Translations under genes and position numbers: made by a program
The notes under the pieces: generated by a model
Told to the model about the DNA's origin: nothing
What the model saw: only the letters and a program-made list of their open reading frames with translations
Database searches by the model: none
Origin: Planococcus citri
Taxonomy: Eukaryota; Arthropoda; Insecta; Hemiptera; Pseudococcidae
Length of the DNA stretch: 64,000 nucleotides
Assembly: GCF_950023065.1 (NCBI RefSeq)
Contig: NC_088680.1
Location: forward strand, 32,848,559 to 32,912,558
Direction: 5' to 3'
Shown here: piece after piece, positions 30,885 to 42,744 of the stretch
Position numbering within the stretch: the first letter of the stretch is position 1
Layout of the letters: each line of letters starts with the position of its first letter

Positions 30885-32965
30885 GAGTCATGACCCTTGA
30901 AACATTTTTGAATGTCTGGTGACTCTTTTGTGAATTCTGGTGATTTCTGGTGAATCTGTAACCAAGAAGTAACCAAGTGGAGTTTTTGTCTTTTTTATGG
31001 TGAATTGTTGGTGAAAAAATTACCTGAATGTCTTCATGGCCTTTAAAAGTTTTTTCGAACGTCTGGTGACTCTTTGGTGAATTCTGGTGTTCACCAGAGG
31101 TCACCCAATGGTTTATTTGTCTTTTTTATGGTGAATTGTTGGTGAAAACATCACCCGAATGTCTTCATGACCTTTAAAAAATTTTTTGAATGTCTGGTGA
31201 CCGCTTTGTGAATTCTGGTGACTTCTGGTGACAGATTCACCAGAAGTCACTCAATGGGTTATTTGTCTTTTTATGGTGAATTGTTGGTAAAAAAAATCAC
31301 CAGAATGTCCTTTTGGTCTTTGAAAATTTTTTGAACGCCTGGTGACTCTTTGGTGAATTTTGGTGACTTCTGGTGACAGATTCACTAGAAGTCTCCCAGG
31401 GGGTTATTTGTCTTTCTTATGGTGAATTGCTAGTGAAAATGAAAAAATCACCATTCATGGCTTTTAAAATTTTTTTTGAATGTCTGGTGACCGCTTGGTG
31501 AATTCTGGTGACTTCTGGTGAATCTGTCACCAGAAGTCACCAAGTGAGTTTTCGACTTCTATAAAAAGAATTTATGTTTTAAAAAATGACCAGAATGTTC
31601 TTATGGCCTTTGAAATTTTTTTCAAACGCCTGGTGACTCTTTGGTGAATTCTGGTGAGTTCTGGTGACAGATTCACCAGAAGTTACCAAGTGAGTTTTTG
31701 ACTTCTATGAAGTGAATTTATGTTAAAAAATCACCAGAATGTCCTTATGGCGTTTGAAAACTTTTTCGAACGCCTGGTGACTCTTTGTTGAATTCTGGTG
31801 ACTTCTGGTGACAGATTCACCAGAGGTCACCCAATGGGTTATTTGTCTTTTTTATGGCGAGTTGTTGGTAAAAAAATCACCAGAGTGTCCTTATGGCGTT
31901 TGAAAACTTTTTCGAACGCCTGGTGACTCTTTGTTGAATTCTGGTGACTTCTAGTGACAGATTCACCAGAGGTCACCCAATGGGTTATTTGTCTTTTTTA
32001 TGGCGAGTTGTTGGTAAAAAAATCACCAGAGTGTCCTTTTGGCCTTTGAAAATTTTTTCGAATGTCTGGTGACCGTTTGGTGGATTATGGTGACTTCTGG
32101 TAACAAGTGAGTTTTCGACTTCTATGAAGTGAATTTATGTTGAAAAATCATCAGAATGTAGAGATGTGCACTTTTCAGAAAAGTAATTTTGGTGAAATGA
32201 AAAGTGAAAAGTTCATTGAAAAGTGTGAAAAGTTGTGAAAAGTGTGAAAAGTAAATCATGCGAGTCTCATTTCAAAGCTCTGAGTAAAAGTTTCAAATTG
32301 ATGTATTTTTTTGCCTATCTAAAAAACAAAATCATATTTCTACTTGATTGAAAAGTGGTAGTTTTGAGCTTTTCTGGAGCCTCTAACATTTTTGGGGTTT
32401 TGTGTTTTGAAAAAAATGTTGTGAAAAATATCAAAATGCAATTCAGCGTCCATAAATGGGTTCTGAATTGCAAAGGTGGAGTGGAGAGAGTGATACTTGA
32501 TATTTGACTTCATCAATGAAGTCGGTGTTTTCTGATGAGTAAATTGATTGGTCGCTCACTTTTTTTTTTTTTAGTGAAAATCGAAAAGTGAAATGAAAAG
32601 TAGGAACTTTTCTTTTCAACTTTTCATTGAAAGAAAAGTACTTTTCACTTTTTACTTTTCAGACTGCACATCTCTACCAGAATGTCCTTATGGCTTTTGA
32701 AAATTTTTTTCAAACGTCTGGTGACTCGTTGGTGAATTCTGGTGACTTTTGGTGACAAATTCACTAGAAGTCACCAAGTGGGGTTTTCGTCTGTTTTATG
32801 GCGAATAATGGTGTTGAAACCCTTGAAATTTTTTTTGAATGTCTGGCGATTCCTTGGTCAATTTTGTGTAATTTCTTGGTGACTGATTCACCAGAAGTCA
32901 CCAAGTTAGTTTTCATCTTTCTTATCGCGAATAATGGTGAAGAAATCACCAGAATGCCCTCATGA
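30885..32965 (+). repeat. Complex satellite with CTGGTGACTCTTTGGTGAATTC units
   Basis: About eleven diverged copies of a unit of roughly 130-150 bp. A typical unit runs CGCCTGGTGACTCTTTGGTG, then CTGGTGACTTCTGGTGACAG, then ATTCACCAGAAGTCACC, then a TTTGTC/TTATGGTGAA stretch, ending AAATCACCAGAATGTCCTT. Unit starts are near 30919, 31065, 31196, 31338, 31489, 31632, 31779, 31919, 32067 and 32722. Each unit has internal inverted GGTGA/TCACC motifs, so it can fold. It begins about 230 bp right of the Polinton and is interrupted by the MITE at 32159-32676. Confidence 0.85.
32159..32676 (+). mobile_element. Non-autonomous hAT-like MITE inside the satellite
   Basis: The 518-bp element starts TAGAGATGTGCA and ends TGCACATCTCTA. 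It is flanked by TCAGAATG (32151-32158) and CCAGAATG (32677-32684), an 8-bp duplication with one change, as in hAT elements. Subterminal regions are dense in GAAAAGT (left) and ACTTTTC (right) motifs, which could be transposase binding sites. No coding capacity. The flanking duplication makes the satellite unit appear twice at this point. A TA-duplication reading (Tc1/mariner type) is the alternative. Confidence 0.65.
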
Positions 32966-35177
32966 ATCGAGTCCTTTTTAGGTGATTTTTTTTTTTAATG
33001 GAAACATTTTAACATCTGCTAGAAGCCTTCGGAATGGCTCAATTAGAGTCGCGATCAGTCGAATCGTGAACTTGAGAACAGTATGAAGAACAAAATTTGG
33101 GGCTTCTCTTTTATTCGGCCAAACTATTGAAATTCATGAAAAATTGAAAAGCAAAATTCATTGCCTACTCAAAATTTTGTCTAAATCGCTATAGGCGATT
33201 CTTTGCTTAAATTTTTAAAGTTTGTTTTTTTTTGTGAAAAGTAGGATGAGTCGACTTCCTTATTCGTGGTGTCCAACAATAAGGACAACATGCAAATGTT
33301 TTCAATGTTTCAATTTGTGAGGTAGAGAAGATCGGGACAGAATTTAATCGAGACAATATTCTTCTAATTTTAAAAAGAATTGAAAAGATGAAAAACAAAA
33401 TTCAAAATTTGAAAAAAATGAACAATTTTTAAATTTTATTTAACACAATTTTGGAAAAAAGAAAACGCTCTCCAACAATTTTGGGCAATTCAAACCGGCT
33501 GGAATCTCCAGCAAATTTCTTTTGCGTATCTTAAAAAATTCTATAGAAAAAGTTGATTGATATTTCTTTCGATTACTTCTTCTCAGTGATGTGTTACCCA
33601 TTTTTTGGGTAGAAAATCCCGCTTCTGTCGTCGCAGAAACATCTTTTGTATGATTCAATTCCACTGTTCATTGATATCAAAGCCACCGAAATTATTCGCT
33701 TCGAGAAAGTACGAAATTCGGCTCTTTACTCGAGCAACAGCTGCGTATTTTCATTTTGTCGTTTAAATAACTACGGTAAGGGTAGGTATTTGTACATTAT
33801 TCTAGAGGGTTCCGTTTTCGGCGTTAATTTCGATACCGTTTATTTAAAACGTTAGGTAAAACGACGATCGTTTTGTATGTTAGTTCGAGTGTAGGTACAG
33901 CAGACTGCCTATTTTTAGGTGTTCTGCATAGGGAGCCAAGAGTATAGAAGGGGAGTACGGTGTAAATGAACGATGATTAAATAGGTATAGCTGCGAAAAC
34001 ACGTCGGAAAGGTATTTCCGGGCTCCGGCGAGAATTGCGATAATTTGATGGATTAATAAGAGCAACTTTTATATTATTCGGCTCATTGGGACGAGGACGA
34101 CGACATCGCGTTGTTGCGAAATTTCATTATCAAGCTTTGATTTCGCGTAAAAAGCTCGCGCGTTCAAGTTGTGACATTTTTAGTTAGCATAGTTATACCT
34201 TTGCCTAACTCTATGAACATTGAACACGATGAAAAGCTCGCTGCTCGCATCGTCGCAACAACACGACGGGAGGCCGAAACTCGCTGCCGTATAATTACAC
34301 GATTTAGTGAGAGGAAAAAAAAAAATAAATAAAAATGACACGGCGAACAATGTTATCAACGTGGAATAAAAATAACAACGCAGACTATGGTACAAGTACA
34401 CAAAGAGTAGAGCGAAGCTTTATTGCCGTCAGCGTCATCCCGAACGCCTAGAAATATCGCGTGTTAATCCTTTCATAAAAAGATTACCCGGCTTATTGAA
34501 ATTTCACCATCGCATTGCCCTATATATTTACCTACATAGCGATACATCGTATTCGTATAATTTTTATTTTATTCGCCCGCTGCACCGTAGTACGAGTATA
34601 TCCTATTGGCAAAAATTCCATTTCGTCGAGGTCATCGATGAGCATTTTAAAGACCTTTTAAACGCCTCGATTTAATTCTATTTTCGCACCCATTGCTACT
34701 CCAACTCTTGCTAGCTCTTAACATTCGTGTAGATATGAAATGTGTTTTTTCTTTCCAAATAGCTCTACTTATATACGCAGCGAACGTCAATGAAAACCCA
34801 TCGAGTTTCAAAATTAGATTTTCTAATGTTTTTTTTTTTGCGCTCGTCACACTTTTACGAATTCTCGTAAAGCCTTATACTTTTTATGTGTATACCTCGA
34901 GCATTAAATTTTTTCCCGGAGTTTTCCTTTCCAAAGATGATATTCGCCCTTTGAATACTCTATACACGCTTACACATTCTCTTGCATAAATACTTAACGG
35001 GTGCTCGTAAAAACGTGCGAGATGAGATTTGAACGAAATTAATGTTTTGTAAGAATAAGGTGGCCTAAGTTATTTTGCAGGTGTTTTGCATACGATATTA
35101 GATTGTATTCTTTATGCATTGTAGAGAAATCGGTTCGTGTGAGGGAATTGTGATCAATAATCACGTATTGGTTAACA
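32966..35177. other. Non-coding region without recognised genes
   Basis: No repeats or coding domains recognised. The part from 33.6 to 34.9 kb is rich in CG dinucleotides compared with the surrounding transposon-rich DNA and may be old single-copy host sequence. Short open frames there show no domain. Confidence 0.35.
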
Positions 35178-35179
35178 TA

Positions 35180-36084
35180 GGGTAAATGTGCCTAAGTTTG
35201 CGCACCTAATTTTCAAACAGTCACTACTTTTTATGAAAAGGAGCTAGAATATTGAAATTTGTACAGAAGGTTCTTCAAACATTTGGCTATGATTTGCGCC
35301 AGAAATGAAATTTTTAATCGATTTAGTTTTTGATATTTTGACCAAAAACCAAAAAAAGTCAAATGCGCAAACTTAGGCATATGCCTTCCTAAGATTGCGC
35401 ATTCACCTTCCCAAGATTGTGCACCAGTGAAAAACATAGAAATTCGTCAATATTGTTTAATTAATGATGAAAGCAAACAAAATGTCTCACGTGAACGTGC
35501 ATTTGAAACTTCTGAGTGAATCACACTGGAAATGCGCTCGTATCTGGTATTTCCAGCATTACACCCATTTCTCCCTAGCTTTTGACAAGGAGTAAACTCG
35601 ATACACATATAGAAGGTGTCATTTCATTCAAATAAATTGAATTCTTAATGAAAATTTCGAAAAGTATCAGTATTAGTCTAGAAAAGTAACAAAAACTGAA
35701 ATTCGCAATCTTAGGCACAGGGGTGCTTTTTTAAAAAATTGAAAAATTGAAACTTAATTAAAGCAGAAAATACTTGAAATATGTGCTTGTTATAATCCCC
35801 AGACAATGACGAATCTAAAAATAGCTTATTTAGATTTCTACAGCCATTTCCATAAAAATTGTCGCGTGTCGCTTTTATTGGAAAAATTATAAAAAAATTT
35901 GAGAAAAAAGTTTTTCGCTTGTCAATTTGCAACACTTGATGCTACCATCACCAAAAATCGTGAAGTATGGTCATTTTGATTCTTCTTTCAAGCAAAGGCG
36001 GTATCAAAGTTGTAACTCTCACTGGTTCTGAGAAATCGTTACTGCGCAATCTTAGGAAGCGCGCAAACTTAGGCACATTTACCC
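35180..36084 (+). mobile_element. 0.9 kb TA-flanked MITE with GGGTAAATGTGCC ends
   Basis: Terminal inverted repeats read GGGTAAATGTGCCTAAGTTT at the left and the complement AAACTTAGGCACATTTACCC at the right. TA flanks both sides (35178-35179 and 36085-36086), as for Tc1/mariner-type elements. Further copies of the GCGCAA(A/T)CTTAGG motif occur inside (about 35365, 35390, 35400, 35705 and 36046), giving repeated subterminal sites. There is no transposase frame, so it is non-autonomous. Confidence 0.75.
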
Positions 36085-36086
36085 TA

Positions 36087-38812
36087 TAGGGTAGGATAAG
36101 CAGAAGAGGTGGCTTGTTCTTTAAATTTCGGCGAAATTGGTCCTAGGTACTTGGAAGTGGTTGGTCAGGACGAAAAAATAAGACCATCTATCTATATTAA
36201 CTCTTAAAAAAAAAGAAAATGAAATATAAAAAGTTCAAAATTTTGAAAAAAAAGCTTTAGTAGGCTCTATAACACATTTACTCGTATATGTAGGTAGGTA
36301 ATTCCAAAACTGTAATTGAGCTCTTCATGATGGGCTTGGAATTCAAATACCCTCAAAATTATAGGTTTTTGAAGACGCTGATTCGATTCTGAAATCCATT
36401 TGACCCTAAAACAAAAAATGAGCTATGTAGAGAATGATTTGGAGTTTAGGATTCCAAAAAATACAACATGGATACGTACTTATCGAATTACAGGTTTTTG
36501 AACTGAAGACGCAGCTTCTGATTCTGAAATCTGTTTTACCCCAAAATCAAAATTGAGCATTCCATGAGGTAAGTTTGTGCTGATAATTTTTCGAAAAATT
36601 CATTCAATTTTGATATCCGGGTCAAACAGGCCACATAATCGGGATCCATTTAGGCCTCTTTTTTAAAAACAAAAACCCAGAAAATACACTTTTCTTCTCA
36701 TGTTGAAAAAGTGGTCCAAAAAATGCGTTGTTAGTCAGAAAATGACAAGAGGAGGCAGATTTTCATATTTTGAGATTGAGATGAATTTTTTTTTTGGTAA
36801 AAAAATTGGACGAAAACAATACATTTTATCTCACTTATGTCGAAAGTGGCGCTCAATATCAACTGTGTTGTAAATATAGCGTATGAAGAAGATTCGTCGA
36901 AATTTTAAGTCATTTCTTTTTTTAAAAAATAGGACAGTTTGAATATGACTAGAAATCAGGAGTGAGCAGAATCCGTCAAAATTGATCGAATCACGAATCA
37001 CTTTCAATTTCACTATTCATTTTCAGCTATTCGAATCACTTCCAATCGCCAATCTCGAGTATCATTGTAAAATTATTCGGATCACAAATCGCAAATATTG
37101 TAAATTTTTCAATTCCCGAATCGCTATTTTTTTTAAATCACTGGTTTTGTCCTCTCCTTGCTTTTTTCTGTCGTTTTTTTCGAATGAAAAAGAACCGAAA
37201 ATTGAATTTGAAAGGGAAAAAAGTTGACTCGAATCACGATGGCGAATCGTTGAAATTTTGGAATCGAGAAGCACGAATCATTTTGGCGATTCAAATCAGT
37301 TCGAATCATTGATTCTTTAGAATCGTTTTAAAAATGATTCGCGAAAAAATGCACCATTTGAATCGCGTTCATTCCTGCCAGAAATGTGTGTTCCATAAAA
37401 ATTTGTCAAATTTCTTAAACGTATAAAAATACAAATCTCGAGTAAAACCATCAACTTTTTGTTTGAAGCTACCCTACGAGTTTCTATGCTCTTACAAAAA
37501 AAAGTGAGTGAAATTCAGTGACCGAGTGATTGAGAGGTTCCTTTGTAAGTCGATATTTATAAATTTTTCCAGTTCTTTAGTTGTTAAGGTAAACAAATTT
37601 TTGAGCTCATCTCCAGAACCCCATCCTTTTCCCCTCGTTGAGCATTTTTTGGTCAAATAAGGTGAAAGTTGGCATGTCCCTGCGTAAAGGCGTTTATGTA
37701 GTTACGTAGATTAGTACAAATACTTATAGCTAAATTTTTGGATTTTTAAGATCTTTTTGATTTCCAAAATTGGTTTTAAAATTTTTAGAAAAATGTTGTT
37801 TTACGACGTTCCGTTGGTAAAAAATATTGATTTACAAATTTTTGTCAATGTAGTTCTCCCTACGTGCCAATCCTCAATACGTATTTTTTGAATTATGGAA
37901 TCTGCCTAAACGATTTAAAAATTGTTTTTCGATAGAATTTGTACCTTTTGGATTGGAATGTGGGATGGAAAATCAATTATGCATACTTACCTATCTTGTT
38001 TTTTGTGTGTTTGCTCCATTTTTTTTGTTTTTTTTTTCTAACCAAAACTTGCCAAAAAGGTCTTGCATTTCTTGAAAAATTGCAAAGAAGTATGTAGAAT
38101 TGTAGATAAGCTAACTAATTTTTTTTATTTTCTCAAAAAATAAAAAAATCGAAAAAATTTTTTTGGGTGTTTTTTTTCAAAAGACCGTGTTTTCTGTTCT
38201 CCTTTTTATTATGGACATCTCGATATAGAAAGTCAAATTTTGTAGAATCCTCCCTCCCCCAAAGCAAATTTTGATAATTTAATAGTCAAAAAACTGTACT
38301 CACTCTTTCATGATGTTTATTTTGGTAATTATAAATAGTCGTATACAGTTATGCAATAATCTATCTGCTAATTAATAGTCCTTTTTATTTTTTTGTTTCA
38401 GGTGAGTACGAATTTTATCTATAAGAATAATGAAAAAGTAGTTTACGAATAAGTAAGTGCGATGTTAATTCTACAACGGTACCTATAAATCCTCCCCCCT
38501 GTTTCCAAATGCAACTATTATCAGGCGAATATTGAAAAATTAGAGAGTTTCTTGTTCAGAAAGTTTGAAATTTCTGAAAACTCCTGTAAAACTGATGATG
38601 AGTGATGAAACGTAATTTTCGGTTTTATTTTTACCTCTTGGAACAATAGATATTTAATAATGGTAAAGTTATTTTGAATTCTTCAGAGAGTTATATTTTT
38701 CAATTTTCTCCAGAATTGGTGAGAATCGACTTAGGCAGATAATATCTCATTTGTGATTAATGAGGAGGGGGTGGAAATAAGGGCTCGTTTTTTTTCTGCA
38801 GAAAAAAGGATA
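36087..38812. other. Non-coding region with AATCGC/GATTCG-rich patch
   Basis: No gene recognised. From about 36960 to 37380 many short GAATCAC/GAATCG/AATCGC motifs recur in both orientations, suggesting a decayed element. The rest is AT-rich. Confidence 0.35.
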
Positions 38813-39436
38813 ATTTCAAAAAAAGCTTCAAAAAAGCAACAAACCCGCCAAGCTAGAGAAAAAATTCAATTTGAAAAAAAGGAATTATATCCCAAAAAAT
38901 GAATTTAAAGCAAAAAAAATCGGCCAGTTGAAAAAAATCAAGTTCTCAAAAAAAAATTTGCTTAAAAAAATAAGTGATATAAAAAAATTGCCAAGGCTCA
39001 TCAACAAATTTTCATCACTTTCACACAAGTTGTAAAATTTTTGAAAAACGTTCTTTGAAGTTATGAAATTTGAACTTAGTTTTACAAGTTCAACAATAAA
39101 TTTGAAAACCGGGCTGAGTGTTCCGACAAGGTGGGCCCGGTTTTAAAATTTATTGTTGAACTTGTAAAACTAAGTTCAAATTTCATAACTTCAAAGAACG
39201 TTTTTCAAAAATTTTACAACTTGTGTGAAAGTGATGAAAATTTGTTGATGAGCCTTGGCAATTTTTTTATATCACTTATTTTTTTAAGCAAATTTTTTTT
39301 TGAGAACTTGATTTTTTTCAACTGGCCGATTTTTTTTGCTTTAAATTCATTTTTTGGGATATAATTCCTTTTTTTCAAATTGAATTTTTTCTCTAGCTTG
39401 GCGGGTTTGTTGCTTTTTTGAAGCTTTTTTTGAAAT
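38813..39436. repeat. Near-perfect palindrome: two 302-bp arms, 20-bp spacer
   Basis: 38813-39114 is the reverse complement of 39135-39436. By eye I saw one clear difference (TTTGAAAACC versus the reversed TTTTAAAACC next to the spacer). The spacer is 39115-39134. A transcript through it would form a hairpin of about 300 bp. The open frames on both strands are mirror images and are not genes. Downstream (about 39440-39640) a diverged partial copy of the outer right arm follows, reading TTCTCTAGCTTGACGG against TTCTCTAGCTTGGCGG. Confidence 0.93.
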
Positions 39437-39644
39437 GATATCATTATTTTTTTTCCAAATTTCACTGTGCGGAGTCTACGTTTGTTTTTCTTTCTTCAAC
39501 TGGATGGGTTTTTCGCTTTTATAAAGCATTTTTTAGGGATATCATTCCTTTTTTTTTTAATTGAATTTTTTCTCTAGCTTGACGGATTTTTTGCTTTTTT
39601 GAAGGATTTTTAAAGATGATATCATAATTTTTTTTCAAAAGAAA

Positions 39645-41408
39645 AGACTGAATGCATTCTGTACCTATATAGATAGATAGGTAGGTAGGTAAGGTGCACT
39701 GGGGTAAATCAGAAAACTTGCAAATTTTGTAACATAGGACTGTTTTTACATATATTGTTTGGAAAAATCATTTGTTTTTTAACGTACCTAACTGAAACTT
39801 GGAAAAGAGAAGAGAGAAAAATTGAAGATACATACTCGTATAACAATCAAGGAATTATATTGAAAAATTTTCACAGTGTAAGTATTGAAATGATATTGAT
39901 ACCCATCTCAATATTCAAACTGTGACTTGATAAAATGACTAACAAGAAGTATGAATGAAATGAGTTATCGTTTCTGTAACCATATAGGCAAGTTGAGTAT
40001 AACACCTTATCGTTGTTACCGCATACATTAGCTCCCCTATTCAAATTAGAACGTTTTGGAGAAACCAATGTACCTAATACAGTTGCATCCATACGTCGAC
40101 TGAAATCAGATTGCTGATTGTGTTTCAATTGTTTATTAAAGTTGAAATTTTCCAAGGAATTTTGTATACAGTACAGTACAAGTAAACACAGGTAGATCAG
40201 TGCAGTGCAGTACACGTATCAAAATACGTAATACATAAGTACTAAGTACGTATATGTCGCCTTATATTATCCTTACGCTACTTATTACATGAAAAACATC
40301 ACTACACATCAATTTCATAATACACCAAATTTGAATTTCGCATCTAATAGTTCCTGTCAAAAAACGCTTTCGATGGGGTTAAATTGAAATCATTGTGATT
40401 ATTAATTTGTACACATTTAGGAGTTCATCGAGAATATAATTTCTACCTAGACTATTGATTCAAAATTGTCACTAAAAAAGTAAAAATCAATTAATTTTCA
40501 ACATAAATTGAATTTGAATTTCTTGTTTAGTTCCTCTTCGTGTATTGAAACACCTTCGTTGAGATTATTATTTCTATTATGTAAATTGAAGTCATTACGA
40601 TTATTAATTCGTACACATTTAGGCGTTCCACTGATAATATAATTTCTGTATTGAATTAACATCGTTTCAATTAATTAATTTGTACACATTTACGGCAAAT
40701 TTTCTTCTAATTGTAACATCTGGTAAGGATACACTAAACAACACTCAACAGCGTTGATTTACCCAAGGAAAATGATCTCTTGTTTGGAACATAGGTAGTA
40801 GGTACTTATTTCACGTACGGATCCCAGAGTGTGGCATAATTCGCATTGGCTTGTAGTAAGTATATGTAATTCTCACAAGTTTTCAGTGTAGGTAGGTACA
40901 TCTACTTTGAGTTGCAATGGTACACTTTTCAACATCATCTTGAGCTGTGTGCAGAAATGAAAAAATGTATACCTAAATGAATAGAGAATTATTGATTTAC
41001 TTTTAACCATATTTATCTACCAGTGACCGATCACACTACTAAATCTAATTTGCTGATTTATTCATTTACTTATTAGGGTAAAAATTACTTCTAGGTTTTC
41101 AACAAAGTCAGCTGCGCTTTCAGGAACAATTAAGTAAAAATTATGATTTGTGAGAAGATCGCAGTTCAGATTGCAAGGAACATCTTCGTGATAGAATAGA
41201 TTAGATATCAGCGCAAATCAGAAGTCTGCTCGGCATAAGTATTTAAATTATCACTAACACAAAGATCTGACGATTGATCAAATCATGTATAACTCATTCT
41301 AAGTGCATTTTATGATTTGAACGATCGAATTCATCATCACTTGTTACATTACTGTCTAGCAAAATACGTAGTTAATTGTTTTCTTGTTCGTCATCATCAC
41401 TTTCTTAG
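39645..41408. other. Non-coding region without recognised genes
   Basis: Contains a GATAGATAGGTAGGTAGGTA simple repeat (about 39673) and two diverged copies of a motif ATTATTAATT(T/C)GTACACATTTAGG (about 40400 and 40600). No gene recognised. Confidence 0.35.
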
Positions 41409-41766
41409 AGCAGTTGATTTGATTGGCAGCTATCAGCAATATTACGTTTCATTGTTCGTTGAATTTACCCTGAAAATCATCGCATTATTAGAATTTCACT
41501 TCAGACTCAAAAATGTTCATCACTTACTTGATTCAGGGCAACAATCAAAGCTTCGGAAACATAGAAATGTGTGTTATCTTGATCGATAGCAGTTGATTTG
41601 ATTGGCAGCTATCAGCAATATTACGTTTCATTGTTCGTTGAATTTACCCTGAAAATCATCGCATTATTAGAATTTCACTTCAGACTCAAAAATGTTCATC
41701 ACTTACTTGATTCAGGGCAACAATCAAAGCTTCGGAAACATAGAAATGTGTGTTATCTTGATCGAT
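41409..41766 (+). repeat. Perfect-looking tandem duplication, 2 x 179 bp
   Basis: 41409-41587 and 41588-41766 read the same by eye, starting AGCAGTTGATTTGATTGGCA and ending TTATCTTGATCGAT. The lack of divergence points to a recent duplication or an assembly error. The overlapping open frames encode the same peptide twice with no recognisable domain. Confidence 0.9.
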
Positions 41767-41871
41767 CATTAATAATACTGCCGCACGGTCACCAACTAAA
41801 ATAACGATTATCACGAAGGAATAACAACTTCTTATCACTAATTTATGATCGTTATCACTGTTTCTGTTCGT

Positions 41872-41919
41872 TGGGGGGGACTTCGTCCCCCCCACACCCC
41901 CCCTTGGGCTTCGCCCAAA
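41872..41919 (+). repeat. Two adjacent TTCG-loop hairpins
   Basis: GGGGGGGACTTCGTCCCCCC is a self-complementary stem around TTC, followed after a C-rich spacer by TTGGGCTTCGCCCAA, a second perfect hairpin. Both have the stable C(TTCG)G-type loop. They stand alone, not beside a recognisable gene. Confidence 0.75.
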
Positions 41920-42009
41920 CCACTTTCTCCTTTCTTTTCCTTCTCTCTCTTCGTATCAACTCACCATACTCGCAATAACCGTAAGAAACATACAAAATAC
42001 AACCACTAT

Positions 42010-42744
42010 ACATATTCCGTCGTCAGACCTACAGCTTCTCAGAAGCAACCAATTCTTTTCAAATATTGCACAATTATAGTAAATTTATCACAGATTGTGC
42101 TTTTTCCATCAGATTTACAAAATATTTATTCAAAAATATGATGTCACGATGTTTAGTAATGAAAATATGATTTAAAAATTACTCCAAAACGCCAACTTCA
42201 GACTAACAAAATGTCGCTATTTCTAATCATGCAAAGTTCATTAATAGCTCAAACTGAAGAGCTTGAAAAGCTTAATAATATATCAAAATTTCAAACCCCT
42301 ATGTTAATTGGTTAGCGATTGCGGCGGAGTCAAAATCTGTGATTTGTTGTTACATTGTTTAACTTACTCTACGGTCTCTACGTACTGCAAAAATATACAC
42401 ATCATATTTCCGTTGTCAGACCTACAGCTTCTCAGAAGCAACCGATTTTCTTCAAATTTTGCACAATTATGGTAAATTTATCGTAGATTGTGCTTTTTCT
42501 ATCAGATTTTCAAAATATTTATTCAATAATATGATGATGACGATTATTAGTAATGAAAATATGATCTAAAAATTTACTTCAAAACGCCAACTTCAGACCA
42601 GCAGACTGTCGCTATTTTTTATCGTACAAAGTTCATTAATAGCTCAAATTGAAGAGCTCGGCGAGGTTAATGATATATTAAAATTTCAAATCCCTACGTC
42701 AATTGGTTCGCGATTGCGGCGGAGTCAAAATCTCCGAATAGTTG
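42010..42744 (+). repeat. Diverged tandem duplication of about 335 bp
   Basis: 42010-42345 and 42408-42744 align along their length. Both share CAGACCTACAGCTTCTCAGA, AAAACGCCAACTTCAGAC, GTTCATTAATAGCTCAAA and GCGATTGCGGCGGAGTCAAA, with roughly one difference per ten bases. About 60 bp separate the copies. No coding. Confidence 0.85.

Noticed and set aside
30885..32965. CRISPR-like regular repeat array
   Set aside because: Repeat units are long, diverged and contiguous with no unique spacers, and the context is a eukaryotic satellite.
36960..37380. Discrete transposon with GAATC-rich ends
   Set aside because: Many short motifs in both orientations, but no consistent inverted termini or target duplication could be read.
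39131..39465. Open frames on both strands around the palindrome
   Set aside because: They are mirror images produced by the inverted repeat and are Lys/Phe-rich from A/T runs.
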